A stretch of 64,000 nt of DNA from Neomegalonema sp. (GCA_022760435.1 JALEFY010000016.1:1-64000); one strand, 5' to 3'. Positions 17,663 to 27,631 are shown, counted from the first letter of the stretch. Numbers and translations are program-made. The notes: a model not told the origin generated them from the sequence alone.

Positions 17663-18435
17663 TTGGCGCTGAATTGCTGCGGGTCGAAGGGCTGACCAAG
17701 CATTACGGCGCCCGGATCGGCTGCGCCGATGTGAGTTTCGATCTGCGCGAGGGCGAAGTGCTGGCGATCGTCGGCGAGTCGGGGTCGGGCAAGTCCACCC
17801 TGCTCAACTGCCTGTCGGCACAGCTCGAACCGAGCGCGGGCACCATCACCTATCTGCGCGGCGACGGCGCGGCGCTCGATGTCTATGGCATGAGCGAGCC
17901 GGCGCGGCGGATGCTCCAGCGCACCGACTGGGCTTTCGTCTATCAGGATGCGCGCGACGGCTTGCGCATGTCGGTGAGCGCGGGCGGGAATATCGGCGAG
18001 CGGATGATGGCGGTGGGCAATCGCCATTACGGCGCCATCCGGGCCGAGGCCAGCGGCTGGCTCGAGCGGGTGGAGATCGGCACCGACCGCATCGACGATC
18101 GGCCGAGCGCGTTTTCGGGCGGGATGCGCCAGCGGCTCCAGATCGCGCGGGCACTGGCGACCAAGCCGCGGCTGGTGTTCATGGACGAGCCGACCGGGGG
18201 CCTCGATGTCTCGGTGCAGGCGCGGCTGCTCGACATGATCCGGGCGCTGGTCGGGCAATACAATCTCGCGGTGATCCTGGTGACCCATGATCTGGCGGTG
18301 GCGCGGCTGCTCTCGCACCGGATGATGGTGATGACCAAGGGCCATGTGGTCGAACAGGGCCTCACCGATCAGGTGCTCGACGATCCGCAGCACGCCTATA
18401 CCCAGCAGCTTGTCAGCTCGATCCTGCAAACCTGA
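17659..18435 (+). CDS. phnK: C-P lyase ABC-type subunit PhnK
   Basis: 258 residues. ABC ATPase that binds the PhnGHIJ core and is needed for phosphonate growth but is not a transporter. Walker A GESGSGKST, signature FSGGMRQRLQIARAL, Walker B LVFMDEPTGGLD and H-loop VTHDLAVAR are present. Starts within the phnJ stop codon region; phnL follows after 11 nt. Confidence 0.93.
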   Translation: MIGAELLRVEGLTKHYGARIGCADVSFDLREGEVLAIVGESGSGKSTLLNCLSAQLEPSAGTITYLRGDGAALDVYGMSEPARRMLQRTDWAFVYQDARDGLRMSVSAGGNIGERMMAVGNRHYGAIRAEASGWLERVEIGTDRIDDRPSAFSGGMRQRLQIARALATKPRLVFMDEPTGGLDVSVQARLLDMIRALVGQYNLAVILVTHDLAVARLLSHRMMVMTKGHVVEQGLTDQVLDDPQHAYTQQLVSSILQT

Positions 18436-18446
18436 GGGCATTTCAG

Positions 18447-19157
18447 ATGACGATACGCATCAAGGTCGAGGCGGTGGCCAAGGAATTCACCCTGCACGCC
18501 CAGGGCGGCGTGCGCTTGCCGGTGATGAGCGATGCTTCGATGGAGGCGCGCGGCGGCGAGTGCACGGCGCTGATCGGCGAGTCCGGGGCCGGCAAGTCCA
18601 CGCTCATGCGGATGATCTACGGCAATTACCGCACCCAGGCCGGGCGCATCCTGATCGAGCATCAGGGCCGCTCGGTCGATATGGCCAGCGCCGAGCCGCA
18701 TGAGGTGCTGGAGGTGCGCCGGCTCACCCTTGGCTATGTGACCCAGTTCCTGCGCGTGATCCCGCGCGTGCCGACCCTCGATGTCGTCGCCGAGCCGCTG
18801 CTGGCGGTGGGCACGGATATCGAGGCGGCGCGCGAGCGGGCGCGGGCGCTGCTCACCAGGCTGCGGGTGCGCGAGGCGCTGTGGCCGCTCTCGCCCCTGA
18901 CCTTTTCGGGCGGCGAGCAGCAGCGGGTCAATATCGCGCGCGGCTTTGCCCATGAATATCCGTGCCTGCTGCTCGATGAGCCGACCGCCTCGCTCGATGC
19001 CGTCAACAAGGAGACGGTGGTGACGATGATCGAGGAAGCGAAGGCGCGCGGGGTGGCGGTGATCGGCATCTTCCACGACGCCTCGGTGCGCGAGCGGATC
19101 TGCGAGCATCAGATCGACGTGACCCGCTTTGCGCCGCAATCGGGGGCAGCGGCGTGA
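18447..19157 (+). CDS. phnL: C-P lyase ABC-type subunit PhnL
   Basis: 236 residues. Second ABC-type ATPase, required with PhnGHI for nucleophilic attack of phosphonate on ATP. Walker A GESGAGKST, signature FSGGEQQRVNIARGF and Walker B LLLDEPTASLD are visible. The typical RRLTLGYVTQFLRVIPRV stretch supports PhnL. GAGGG lies before ATG. Its stop overlaps the phnN GTG start. Confidence 0.93.
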   Translation: MTIRIKVEAVAKEFTLHAQGGVRLPVMSDASMEARGGECTALIGESGAGKSTLMRMIYGNYRTQAGRILIEHQGRSVDMASAEPHEVLEVRRLTLGYVTQFLRVIPRVPTLDVVAEPLLAVGTDIEAARERARALLTRLRVREALWPLSPLTFSGGEQQRVNIARGFAHEYPCLLLDEPTASLDAVNKETVVTMIEEAKARGVAVIGIFHDASVRERICEHQIDVTRFAPQSGAAA

Positions 19158-19735
19158 GCCTCGCGGCGGCGCCGAGCGCGCGCGGCACGTTGTTCCTGGT
19201 CGTTGGCCCGTCAGGGGTCGGCAAGGACTCGCTGATCGACAGCATCCGCCCGCGCTTGCCGGATCTGCATGTCACCCGCCGCACCATCACCCGCGCCGCT
19301 GATGCGGGGGGCGAGGTGCATGAGAGCGTCGATGCCGATGCGTTTGCACGGCTGCTCGCGAGCGGTGCCTTCGCGCTGCATTGGAAGGCGAACCGCACCG
19401 CCTATGGGATCCGCCATGAGGAGCTGGCCGGGCTCGCCGAGGGCCGCGACGTGCTGGCCTCGGTCTCGCGCTCGCTGACGCCGGAGGATCTGGCGGCGCT
19501 CAAGCCCTACAAGCTGCTGTATGTGACCGCTCCGCGGGAGGTTCTGGCCGGGCGCCTTGCCGCGCGCGGGCGCGAGAGCGAGGCCCAGATTGCGGAGCGG
19601 CTCGACCGCGCCCAGCTTTATCCGCCGACCGGCTCCGATGTGATCGTCATCGACAATGGCGGCACGTTGCAAGCGGCGAGCGATCGGATGCTGCGGGTGC
19701 TCAGCCCGCGCGGCGTGCCGGAGCGTGAGGCGTGA
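19154..19735 (+). CDS. phnN: Ribose 1,5-bisphosphate phosphokinase PhnN
   Basis: 193 residues. Phosphorylates ribose 1,5-bisphosphate to PRPP, the last C-P lyase pathway step. Guanylate-kinase-like P-loop LVVGPSGVGKDSL, TRRTITR and the FALHWKANRTAYGI region are characteristic. GTG start overlaps the phnL stop (GTGA). Last plus-strand gene before the convergent DUF1045 gene. Confidence 0.92.
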   Translation: MSLAAAPSARGTLFLVVGPSGVGKDSLIDSIRPRLPDLHVTRRTITRAADAGGEVHESVDADAFARLLASGAFALHWKANRTAYGIRHEELAGLAEGRDVLASVSRSLTPEDLAALKPYKLLYVTAPREVLAGRLAARGRESEAQIAERLDRAQLYPPTGSDVIVIDNGGTLQAASDRMLRVLSPRGVPEREA

Positions 19736-19752
19736 CGGCGCCTACCTCAGCC

Positions 19753-20469
19753 TCAGCCTTGCAGCGCATAGCGCTTGAGCAGCCGGAAGCGCTCGCCTGC
19801 ACCGGGATCGCCGAACACGCACAGAGCCTCAACGGGGACCGGCGCGGCAAGGGCGGGGGCGAAAAGCTCGGCCAGCGCTGTCTGGATCACCGCAAGCTCG
19901 GCATCCGCCAGCCGTTCGGTGAGCGTCATGTGGAAATTGAATTCCTCGAACACATAAGGATAGCCCCAGCGCAGCATCAGCGCGTCTTGCCGCTCGCTGA
20001 GCCGCGATTGGCGGCGGCGGGCGAGCTCGGCCTCGGACAGGGGCGCGCCGAGCGGGTTCAGCGCCTCGACAGTGCGGGCGGCGAGCGCATCGAGCGGGGC
20101 GCAGGGCGCGGCCGGGCGCAGGGCGAGAAAGCCGTGCAGGCTCTGCACGCTGAGCGCCGGGATCTCGAAGCGGGCCTGCGCCGCGGCGAATGCCGTCACA
20201 GCCGCGTCGAGGGCGGCGGCGTCCACGCCTTCGGCCAGCCGGAACGGTGCCTTGATCGTGGCGTGAAAGCCGTAGCGGGTCGCGGTGCGTATCAACCGCG
20301 TGCGCTCCTTGGCGAGCAGCGGATCGAGCGCCGGGGCGGCGGTCTCGATGCCGCTTTGAGGGTCCCAGCCAAGCCAGGCATTGGCCAGCTCAGCCAGCGC
20401 CGAGCCGCGCTCGGGCGCGAAATAGACTGCGTAACGGGCAAAGCCTGCCGCGAGGGGGGCGCTCGACAT
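19753..20469 (-). CDS. DUF1045 phosphonate-operon protein, 2H phosphoesterase-like
   Basis: 238 residues. Belongs to the DUF1045 family found beside C-P lyase genes. Two HxT motifs are visible, RYGFHATIKAPF (near 76) and FNFHMTLTERL (near 180), the hallmark of 2H phosphoesterases, which act on cyclic phosphates and 2',5'-linked substrates. The pathway makes 5-phosphoribosyl-1,2-cyclic phosphate, normally opened by PhnP, which is not in this window. This protein is the natural candidate for that step, but this is inference. Convergent with phnN and divergent from phnM. Confidence 0.85.
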   Translation of the reverse strand: MSSAPLAAGFARYAVYFAPERGSALAELANAWLGWDPQSGIETAAPALDPLLAKERTRLIRTATRYGFHATIKAPFRLAEGVDAAALDAAVTAFAAAQARFEIPALSVQSLHGFLALRPAAPCAPLDALAARTVEALNPLGAPLSEAELARRRQSRLSERQDALMLRWGYPYVFEEFNFHMTLTERLADAELAVIQTALAELFAPALAAPVPVEALCVFGDPGAGERFRLLKRYALQG

Positions 20470-20513
20470 AAATCACTCCGTCATTGCAAATTCATTGGGG
20501 CACAGTGCTTAAC

Positions 20514-20527
20514 GCATCTATACATGC
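20514..20527. promoter_or_regulatory. Putative PhnF operator before phnM
   Basis: GCATCTATACATGC is a palindrome at 12 of 14 positions and carries the same CTATAC centre as the phnF/phnG site. It lies between the divergent DUF1045 and phnM genes, 50 nt before the phnM start, where it could control both. Confidence 0.5.
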
Positions 20528-20576
20528 AAGCATTTCCGCACGCCTTGCGCCTCGATCCAGCTCGAAGGACCTTTCC

Positions 20577-21755
20577 GTGACTGCCCAAATCCAAACCGAC
20601 CCCGCCGTTCTTTCGGACGAGATCGTCCTGACCAACGCGCATATCGTCACTCGCGAGGCGGTGATCGACGGCTCGGTGCTGATCAGGGGCGGCCTGATCG
20701 CCGATGTGAGCGCTGGCCGCTCGACCGCCGCCGGTGCCATTGATTGCGAGGGCGATTTCGTGTTGCCGGGGCTCGTCGAGCTGCATACCGACAATCTCGA
20801 GCGCCATTTGCAGCCGCGCCCGGGCGTCGAGTGGCCGCGCCGCGCCGCCGTTGCCGCGCATGATGGCGAGTTCGTCTCGGTCGGCGTGACCACGATCTTC
20901 GACGCGCTGCGGGTCGGCACCATGTCCGCCGAGAGCATCTCGGACTATGCGCATGAGGCCGCAGAGGCGGCGCAAAAGCTGCGCGAGCATGGGCTGTTGA
21001 AGGCCGATCACTACATCCACCTGCGCTGCGAGATCTGCTCGCCGAACCTGCTGCCGGAGTTCGACAATGTCGGGCTCGACCCGCGCCTGCGCATGATCTC
21101 GGTGATGGATCACACGCCGGGCCAGCGCCAGTTCGCCAAGGAAGAGAAGCTGCGCGAGTATTATCAGGGCAAGAAGGGCATGAGCGATGCGCAGCTCGAT
21201 GCCTTCATCGCCGAGGCCAAGCGGCTGCAAGTCGAATGGGCGCCGGGCAATCTGAGCGCCCTGATCGAGCGGGTCGGCGCGGCCGGGCACCAGATCGCCA
21301 TCGCCAGCCATGACGATGCGACCCAAGCGCATGTCGAGGACAGCGCCGGGCTTGGCGCGACCATCGCCGAGTTCCCCACGACGCTCGAGGCGGCGCGGGC
21401 CAGCCGGGCGAAGGGCATGGCGATCCTGATGGGCGCGCCCAATGTGCTGCGCGGCTTCTCGCATTCGGGCAATGTCTCGGCCATGGATCTGGCGCATGAG
21501 GGGCTGGTGGACATCCTGTCCTCGGATTACGCGCCGGCTTCGCTGATGCTGGCGGCGTTCAAGATGGCCGAGGAGACCGATTACACCCTGCCGCAGGCGG
21601 TGGCGACGGTGAGCGCGATCCCGGCCGAGGTCACCGGCCTCACCGATCGCGGGGTCATCGCGCCTGGGCGCAAGGCGGATCTGGTGCGTGTCTACCGCGC
21701 CGAGCGCCTGTGCGTGACGCGCTCCGCGTGGCGGGACGGCAAACGGGTGGCGTGA
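20577..21755 (+). CDS. phnM: Alpha-D-ribose 1-methylphosphonate 5-triphosphate diphosphatase PhnM
   Basis: 392 residues. Amidohydrolase-fold enzyme that removes pyrophosphate from the ribosyl phosphonate triphosphate. Metal-site motifs: ELHTDNLERHLQPRPGVEW, HYIHLRCEIC, MDHTPGQRQF, IASHDDATQAHV and SSDYAPASLM. GTG 20577 chosen because GAAGGA lies 7 nt upstream; an earlier TTG at 20484 would place the putative operator inside the coding region. It stands apart from phnG-N and has its own upstream operator-like site. Confidence 0.93.
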   Translation: MTAQIQTDPAVLSDEIVLTNAHIVTREAVIDGSVLIRGGLIADVSAGRSTAAGAIDCEGDFVLPGLVELHTDNLERHLQPRPGVEWPRRAAVAAHDGEFVSVGVTTIFDALRVGTMSAESISDYAHEAAEAAQKLREHGLLKADHYIHLRCEICSPNLLPEFDNVGLDPRLRMISVMDHTPGQRQFAKEEKLREYYQGKKGMSDAQLDAFIAEAKRLQVEWAPGNLSALIERVGAAGHQIAIASHDDATQAHVEDSAGLGATIAEFPTTLEAARASRAKGMAILMGAPNVLRGFSHSGNVSAMDLAHEGLVDILSSDYAPASLMLAAFKMAEETDYTLPQAVATVSAIPAEVTGLTDRGVIAPGRKADLVRVYRAERLCVTRSAWRDGKRVA

Positions 21756-21773
21756 GATCGGTGCTTGTCTAGG

Positions 21774-21810
21774 CAGATCCGAGAGGGGGTGGGGCTTCTC
21801 CCCGGATCTG
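21774..21810 (+). terminator. Hairpin after phnM, possible terminator
   Basis: Stem CAGATCCG (21774-21781) with CGGATCTG (21803-21810), plus an inner run of G pairing with C, starts 18 nt after phnM. There is no T tract, so it may stabilise the 3' end rather than terminate. Confidence 0.4.
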
Positions 21811-21893
21811 TCGCAAAACCTTAGATTGCATCACCGGGGCGATTGCGGGAGAGGCTGGGCCAGTGCCTTGTCCATCTGCCGGAGCCGCTGCCC

Positions 21894-23489
21894 GTGACCC
21901 ATGATGCCGCTGCCAAGCTTCCGACAGAACTGCTTCCGTCAACACCGCGCCCTTCGGCTGAGCTCGATCCGCTGCTGGCGCTCGATGCGCTCGGGCAGGC
22001 GGAGGTCCTGCGCGCGGGGCAGGCGAGCGCGGCGGCGTTGACCCGCGCAGCGCTGGCGCAGATCGAACGGCTGAACCCGAAGCTCAATGCGGTGGTTTCT
22101 CTTCGGGCGCAGAAGGCGCTGGCCGAGGCGGAAGCGATGGATGCGCTTTTGCGGCGCGAGGGGCCAGAGCTGTTCGACGCCCAGCCCTTTGCCGGGGTGC
22201 CGACGCTGATCAAGGATCTCGAGGCGCTCAAGGGAGAGCCGCACAGCTATGGCTCGCGGCTTTGTGCCGGGCACAGCGCGCGCAGCAATGAGCCGACCGT
22301 GGGCGCGATGCTGGACGCGGGGATGATCGCGCTCGGCAAGACCAACACCCCCGAGTTCGGCTTCTCCAGTACCACCGAGCCGATGCTGTTCGGACCGACG
22401 CGCAATCCGTGGGACCTTTCGTTGTCGCCGGGCGGCTCGTCCGGCGGGGCGGCGGCGGCGGTGGCGAGCGGCATGGTCGCGCTGGCGCAGGGCGGCGATG
22501 GCGGCGGCTCGATCCGCATTCCGGCCTCGGCCTGCGGGGTCTTCGGCTTCAAGCCCTCGCGCGGTCGCGGCCTTGCGCCGAGCTACAAGCCCAAAGGCGA
22601 TCTGAGCGTGAAATTCTGCCTGACCCGCTCGGTGCGCGATGCGGCGATGATGCTGCATCTGCTCGAGAACGCGCGGGCGCGGGCAGATCGGGGCGCAGCG
22701 ACGCCCTTGCCGCTGGTGAGCGCGCCGCTCACCCGGCCACTGCGCATCGCGCTTGCCTCGGTCACCGTGACTGGGGCCGCGCCCGATGAGGAGGTGCGCG
22801 CCGCGCTCGATCACGCCGCTGCCCTGTGCCGTGCAATGGGCCATGAGGTCGAGGAAGCCGTCCCCGAAATCGGCGGCATGGAAGCGGTCGAGCACTTCCT
22901 CGCGCTCTGGGGCGGCACCGCCCATGATCTGGTGCGCAAGTTCCCGCTCTTCCGGGTGATGGCGCATGGGCTGCGCTTCTGGCGCTGGCCGGTGCTTGAG
23001 GACGCATTCGAGCCCTGGACCCTCGGGCTCGCCGCGCATTTTGCCAAGGCCGAAGCCGCCAAGCCGGGGCAGATCGCGCGGGCGGAGGCCTATTTTGCAA
23101 AAGCCGGGCAGCGTTATGCGCAGTTTTTCGAGCGCTATGACGTGATGCTGAGCCCGGTGCAGCGGCGCGGGCGCTTGCCGATCGGTGAGCAGGCACCGAC
23201 CTTGCCCTTCGAGACCTTGCTTGCGCGCAGCATCGACACGGTCGGCTACACGCCGGTGCAAAACGCGCTCGGCACCCCGGCGATGTCGGTGCCGCTCTAT
23301 CGCACTGCGGATGGCGTGCCGATCGGGGTGCAGTTCAGCGCCGCGGCCAACGAAGATGCGCTGTTGCTCGGCCTCGCCCTGGCTCTGGAGCAGGCGCAAC
23401 CCTGGGCGGGCGCGCTGGCGCGGTTCTGGCCGCCGATTTGTTCGGGCGATCCTGGTGTGGTCGCTGCCGAGTTGCACAGCCAGAACTAG
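21894..23489 (+). CDS. Amidase signature family protein
   Basis: 531 residues. The Ser-cisSer-Lys triad is visible: Lys in [11 protein letters not shown] (about 105), the cis-Ser in [18 protein letters not shown] (about 180) and the nucleophile Ser in [27 protein letters not shown] is also typical. The substrate is not predictable; relatives act on aryl or aliphatic amides, nylon oligomers or aminoacyl-tRNA. GTG 21894 is chosen over an upstream TTG (21843) because of GGAG 9 nt before it. Sits between phnM and murF and belongs to neither function clearly. Confidence 0.85.
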   Translation: MTHDAAAKLPTELLPSTPRPSAELDPLLALDALGQAEVLRAGQASAAALTRAALAQIERLNPKLNAVVSLRAQKALAEAEAMDALLRREGPELFDAQPFAGVPTLIKDLEALKGEPHSYGSRLCAGHSARSNEPTVGAMLDAGMIALGKTNTPEFGFSSTTEPMLFGPTRNPWDLSLSPGGSSGGAAAAVASGMVALAQGGDGGGSIRIPASACGVFGFKPSRGRGLAPSYKPKGDLSVKFCLTRSVRDAAMMLHLLENARARADRGAATPLPLVSAPLTRPLRIALASVTVTGAAPDEEVRAALDHAAALCRAMGHEVEEAVPEIGGMEAVEHFLALWGGTAHDLVRKFPLFRVMAHGLRFWRWPVLEDAFEPWTLGLAAHFAKAEAAKPGQIARAEAYFAKAGQRYAQFFERYDVMLSPVQRRGRLPIGEQAPTLPFETLLARSIDTVGYTPVQNALGTPAMSVPLYRTADGVPIGVQFSAAANEDALLLGLALALEQAQPWAGALARFWPPICSGDPGVVAAELHSQN

Positions 23490-23601
23490 ACTCTGCCGCA
23501 ATCGCCCCCTATCAGCGCTGGTTATTAACCGGCGTGGGTGAAGCGAGCCCGCTGGTTCCGAACGGATCTGAAAAAGGGCTGGACGCGTGGCGGGAGAGCA
23601 G

Positions 23602-25044
23602 ATGGCAAGGAGCGAGGGCGCGCTCTGGACCGGCGCGGCGGTTGCGGCCGCCACCGGCAGCAACCCCGACCTTGCCGACTGGCAGGCTTGCGGGGTCACC
23701 GCCGATAGCCGCGAGATCGAGGGCGGCGAACTCTTCATCGCTTTGCAAGGCGCGCGCGATGGCCATGATTTCGTGGCGCAGGCGCTGGGTCAGGGCGCGG
23801 CGGCTGCGCTGGTGTCGCGCCGACCGGAAGGGGTCGCCGCGGATGCGCCGCTTGTCATGGTCCCCGATACCATGGCAGCGCTTGAGGATCTGGGCCGCGC
23901 GGCACGGGCGCGGGCGAGCTTTGAAAACGGGGCCGCCATCGCCGTCACCGGCTCGGTGGGCAAGACCTCGACCAAGGATATGCTCGCCCATATGCTGGGC
24001 CCGCAAGGGCCGACCCATGCGGCGGTGAAATCCTTCAACAATCATCTCGGGGTGCCGCTGACCCTCGCGCGCACCCCGGCCGATACCCGCTTTGGTGTCT
24101 ACGAGATCGGCATGAACCACCCCGGTGAGATCACCCCGCTCAGCCGGATGGTGCGCCCGCATGTGGCGCTGATCACCACGGTCGAGCCGGTGCATCTGGA
24201 GGCTTTCGACAGCGTCGAGGAGATTGCCGATGCCAAGGCGGAGATCTTTGACGGGCTCGAGCCGGGCGGGGCGGCGGTGCTCAATGCCGATAATCCGCAT
24301 TTCGAGCGCCTGAAGCGCGCCGCCGAGGCGCGGGGGGCGCGCATCGTCTCCTTTGGCGAGAAAGGCGCGCAGATGCGTCTGCTGCGCGTGATCCCGACGC
24401 TCGAGGGCTCGACGATCGAGGCCGAAGCCTTCGGCGCGCCCTTGCTGTTCAAGCTCGCCCAGCCCGGCGCTCATTTCGCAATGAACGCGCTCGGCGCGCT
24501 GGCGGCGGTCGTGCTCGCCGGGGCGGATCTGAGCAAGGCGGCGATGATGCTGGGCTCCTGGCACGCGGTGAGCGGGCGCGGCGATTTGAGCCGGATCGAT
24601 CTGGGCGCGGATGGCGCCTTCACGCTGGTTGATGAGAGCTACAACGCCAACCCTGCCTCTATGGCCGCCGCCATCACTGCCTTCGCCGCCCGCCCGCGCG
24701 CGCTGCGCCCCAATGGGGATGAAGGGCGGCGGCTGCTGTTTCTCACCGATATGCTGGAGCTCGGCCCGGATGCGCCGGAACTGCATGCCGGGCTGGCTTG
24801 TCAGATCGATGCTGAGCGGATCGACATGGTGCATTGCGCGGGGCCGATGATGTCGGCGCTGCATGAAGCCTTGCCACAAGCGCTGCGGGGCGCGCATTGC
24901 GCCGATGCGCAGGCGCTGGCCGATCTGGCCGTCACCATGGTTCTGCCCGGTGATGCGGTGATGGTGAAGGGGTCTAATGGATCAAAGGCGGGGCTGATCG
25001 CCCGCCGGTTGCGCGAGATGGCGGTGCCAGCCGAAGAGGGCTGA
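23602..25044 (+). CDS. murF: UDP-MurNAc-tripeptide--D-alanyl-D-alanine ligase MurF
   Basis: 480 residues. Adds D-Ala-D-Ala to UDP-MurNAc-tripeptide in the cytoplasm. VTADSREIEGGELFIALQG (N-domain), the ATP loop VTGSVGKTSTKDML, EIGMNHPGEI, and DESYNANPASM with SLmur-family spacing are visible. ATG 23602 with GGGAGAG upstream is preferred over GTG 23587. First gene of murF-mraY-murD-ftsW-murG. murE, which usually precedes it, is absent. Confidence 0.95.
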   Translation: MARSEGALWTGAAVAAATGSNPDLADWQACGVTADSREIEGGELFIALQGARDGHDFVAQALGQGAAAALVSRRPEGVAADAPLVMVPDTMAALEDLGRAARARASFENGAAIAVTGSVGKTSTKDMLAHMLGPQGPTHAAVKSFNNHLGVPLTLARTPADTRFGVYEIGMNHPGEITPLSRMVRPHVALITTVEPVHLEAFDSVEEIADAKAEIFDGLEPGGAAVLNADNPHFERLKRAAEARGARIVSFGEKGAQMRLLRVIPTLEGSTIEAEAFGAPLLFKLAQPGAHFAMNALGALAAVVLAGADLSKAAMMLGSWHAVSGRGDLSRIDLGADGAFTLVDESYNANPASMAAAITAFAARPRALRPNGDEGRRLLFLTDMLELGPDAPELHAGLACQIDAERIDMVHCAGPMMSALHEALPQALRGAHCADAQALADLAVTMVLPGDAVMVKGSNGSKAGLIARRLREMAVPAEEG

Positions 25045-25131
25045 GCCACCGCAATTGGAAGACGACGGGGACGGGCTCATTTGCCGAGACCGTGTGACAA
25101 GGCGAGCCCGTGTGAAAAGGAACGAGACCAT

Positions 25132-26226
25132 ATGCTCTACCACCTGTTTGCCGCGAGCGATGGGGCGCAGCCGCTGCTGGCGGATGTCAACATCTTCCGC
25201 TATCTGACCTTTCGCACCTTCGGCGCGATCCTGACCTCGCTGCTGATCTGCTTCATGCTGGGGCGGCGGGTGATTGATTTCCTGCGCGTCAAGCAGGGCA
25301 AGGGCCAGCCGATCCGCGAGGAAGGGCCGGAGAGCCATTACTCCAAGCGCGGCACGCCGACCATGGGCGGGGTCATGATCCTCGGCGCGCTGACGATCTC
25401 GACGCTGCTGTGGAGCCGACTTGATAATCCGTTCGTCTGGGTGGTGCTGCTGAGCACGCTCGGTTTCGGGCTGATCGGCTTTGCCGATGATCTGGCGAAG
25501 GTGCGCAAATACACGACCGCCGGGATTTCGAGCAAGTTGCGGCTGCTGATCGGCTTCTCGATCGCCGCTGCGGCGGCCTATGTGGTGAGCATCAACACGC
25601 CCGAAGCGCTGCGCTTTCAGGTGGCGTTTCCGCTGTTCAAGGATGCAATGCTCTATCTGAGCTGGCTTTTCATCCCGTTCGCGATGTTCGTGATCGTCGG
25701 TGCGGCCAATGCGGTGAACCTGACCGATGGGCTCGACGGGCTCGCGATCGTGCCGGTGATGCTGGCGGCGATGTGCTTTGGGATCTTCTCCTATGTGACC
25801 GGCAACGCGATCCTGACCGATTACCTGCTGATGCCTTATGTGCCCGGCGTCGAGGAGATCGCGGTTTTCTGCGGCGCGCTGATCGGGGCGGGCCTGGGCT
25901 TTTTGTGGTACAACGCTCCACCGGCGCGGGTGTTCATGGGCGATACCGGCAGCCTGGCGCTCGGGGGCGGCCTCGGGGCGGCGGCTGTGGCGACCAAGCA
26001 TGAGGTGGTGTTGGCGGTGATCGGCGGCCTGTTCGTGGTCGAGACGCTGTCGGTGATCATCCAGGTCGCCTATTTCAAGCGCACCGGCAAGCGGGTGTTC
26101 CTGATGGCGCCGATCCATCACCATTTCGAGAAGAAGGGCTGGCAGGAGCCGACCATCGTGATCCGGTTCTGGATCATCTCGGTGATCCTGGCGCTGATCG
26201 GATTGGCGACGCTGAAGCTGCGCTGA
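25132..26226 (+). CDS. mraY: Phospho-N-acetylmuramoyl-pentapeptide transferase MraY
   Basis: 364 residues, about ten membrane segments. Makes lipid I by moving phospho-MurNAc-pentapeptide to undecaprenyl phosphate. Key sites: [18 protein letters not shown] (Asp pair), [25 protein letters not shown] and [14 protein letters not shown] 25132 follows a purine-rich AACGAGA. Lies 87 nt after murF and 52 nt before murD. Confidence 0.96.
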   Translation: MLYHLFAASDGAQPLLADVNIFRYLTFRTFGAILTSLLICFMLGRRVIDFLRVKQGKGQPIREEGPESHYSKRGTPTMGGVMILGALTISTLLWSRLDNPFVWVVLLSTLGFGLIGFADDLAKVRKYTTAGISSKLRLLIGFSIAAAAAYVVSINTPEALRFQVAFPLFKDAMLYLSWLFIPFAMFVIVGAANAVNLTDGLDGLAIVPVMLAAMCFGIFSYVTGNAILTDYLLMPYVPGVEEIAVFCGALIGAGLGFLWYNAPPARVFMGDTGSLALGGGLGAAAVATKHEVVLAVIGGLFVVETLSVIIQVAYFKRTGKRVFLMAPIHHHFEKKGWQEPTIVIRFWIISVILALIGLATLKLR

Positions 26227-26278
26227 GGGAGCGGGCTCGCGAGGCCGAAGGCTGAAGAGAACAAGGCGAGGGTAGTCC

Positions 26279-27631
26279 ATGATCCCCATTCCGCTTTATT
26301 GCGGCCAACGGGTTGGCGTGCTGGGGCTCGGGCGTTCGGGGCTCGCGAGCGCGCGGGCGCTGGCTGCGGGCGGGGCCGAGGTCGTGGCCTGGGATGATGG
26401 TGAGGCGGGGCGCACAGGCGCCGTTGCCGAAGGCTTTTCCCTCGCCGATCTGCGCGCGCCCGCGGAGATCGCGCGCTGCGCGGCGCTGATCGTCTCGCCC
26501 GGCATTGGCCATCTCTACCCGAGCGCGCATCCGGCGATCGAGGCCGCCTGGGCCGCTGGAGTGCCAGTCGACAATGATGCCGGGCTGTTCTTCGCCGCGC
26601 TGCCCGATGGGGTGTCGGTGATCGCGGTGACCGGCTCCAATGGCAAGTCCACCACCGCGGCGCTCACCCATCACCTCGCCGTTGAGGCCGGTTTTCGCGC
26701 CCATCTCGGCGGCAATATCGGCCGCGGGATGCTCGATCTCGACCCGCCGCGCCCCGGCGATGTGGTGGTGCTCGAGCTCTCCTCCTACCAGACCGATCTG
26801 GCGCGCTGCCTGCGCCCGCGCGTCGGCGTGCTCACCAATCTCTCGCCCGATCATCTCGACCGCCATGACGGGCTCGGGGGCTATTTCGCCGCCAAGCGCC
26901 GGTTGTTCGAGATCTGGCCGCCAGAGCTGGCGGTGATCGGCGCCGATGAGCGCGAAGGGCGCTCGCTCGGGAATGCGCTGCTGGGCCGCGCGGGGCGGGT
27001 GGCGATGATCGAGGGCGATACGCTCAGCGAAGAGGCGCGCCTCACGGTGACGGGCAAAACGGGGGCGGCGCTCGATTTCGATCTGAGCCGCGCTCTCAGC
27101 CTGAAGGGACGGCACAATCGCCAGAACGCCGCCTGCGCGCTGACCGCGCTACTGGCGCTCGGCGCCGAGCCTGCCGCACTGCAAGCTGGGCTGGAGAGCT
27201 TTGGCGGCCTGCGCCATCGCATGCAGCGCATCGGCGAGGCGGGCGGGGTGGTCTTCGTCAATGACAGCAAGGCGACCAATGCCGAGGCCGCCGAAAAGGC
27301 GCTGCTGGCCTTCGACCGCATCCGCTGGATCCTGGGCGGCGTGCCGAAAGCGGGCGGCATCGCGATGCTGGCCCCGCTCTTGCCGAAAGTCCGCAAGGCC
27401 TATCTGATCGGCGAGGCCGCCGAGGCCTTCGCGAGCCAGCTCGGCGCCACGCCCTATGAGCATTGCGGCACCCTCGCCGCAGCTTTGAGCGCCGCCGCCG
27501 CGCAGGCCGAGCCGGGCGAGACCGTGTTGCTCTCCCCCGCCTGCGCCAGCTTCGATCAGTTCGCTTCCTTCGAGGCACGCGGCGCAATGTTTGAGGATCT
27601 GGTGCGCGATGTGGTAAACCGGGCGTCATGA
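26279..27631 (+). CDS. murD: UDP-MurNAc-L-alanine--D-glutamate ligase MurD
   Basis: 450 residues. Adds D-Glu to UDP-MurNAc-L-Ala. N-terminal nucleotide-binding LGLGRSGLASARAL, ATP loop VTGSNGKSTTAALTHH, LELSSYQTDLA, the NLSPDHLDRH motif and VNDSKATNAEAAEKAL are all intact. The stop overlaps the ftsW start (ATGA), showing coupling. Confidence 0.96.
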   Translation: MIPIPLYCGQRVGVLGLGRSGLASARALAAGGAEVVAWDDGEAGRTGAVAEGFSLADLRAPAEIARCAALIVSPGIGHLYPSAHPAIEAAWAAGVPVDNDAGLFFAALPDGVSVIAVTGSNGKSTTAALTHHLAVEAGFRAHLGGNIGRGMLDLDPPRPGDVVVLELSSYQTDLARCLRPRVGVLTNLSPDHLDRHDGLGGYFAAKRRLFEIWPPELAVIGADEREGRSLGNALLGRAGRVAMIEGDTLSEEARLTVTGKTGAALDFDLSRALSLKGRHNRQNAACALTALLALGAEPAALQAGLESFGGLRHRMQRIGEAGGVVFVNDSKATNAEAAEKALLAFDRIRWILGGVPKAGGIAMLAPLLPKVRKAYLIGEAAEAFASQLGATPYEHCGTLAAALSAAAAQAEPGETVLLSPACASFDQFASFEARGAMFEDLVRDVVNRAS

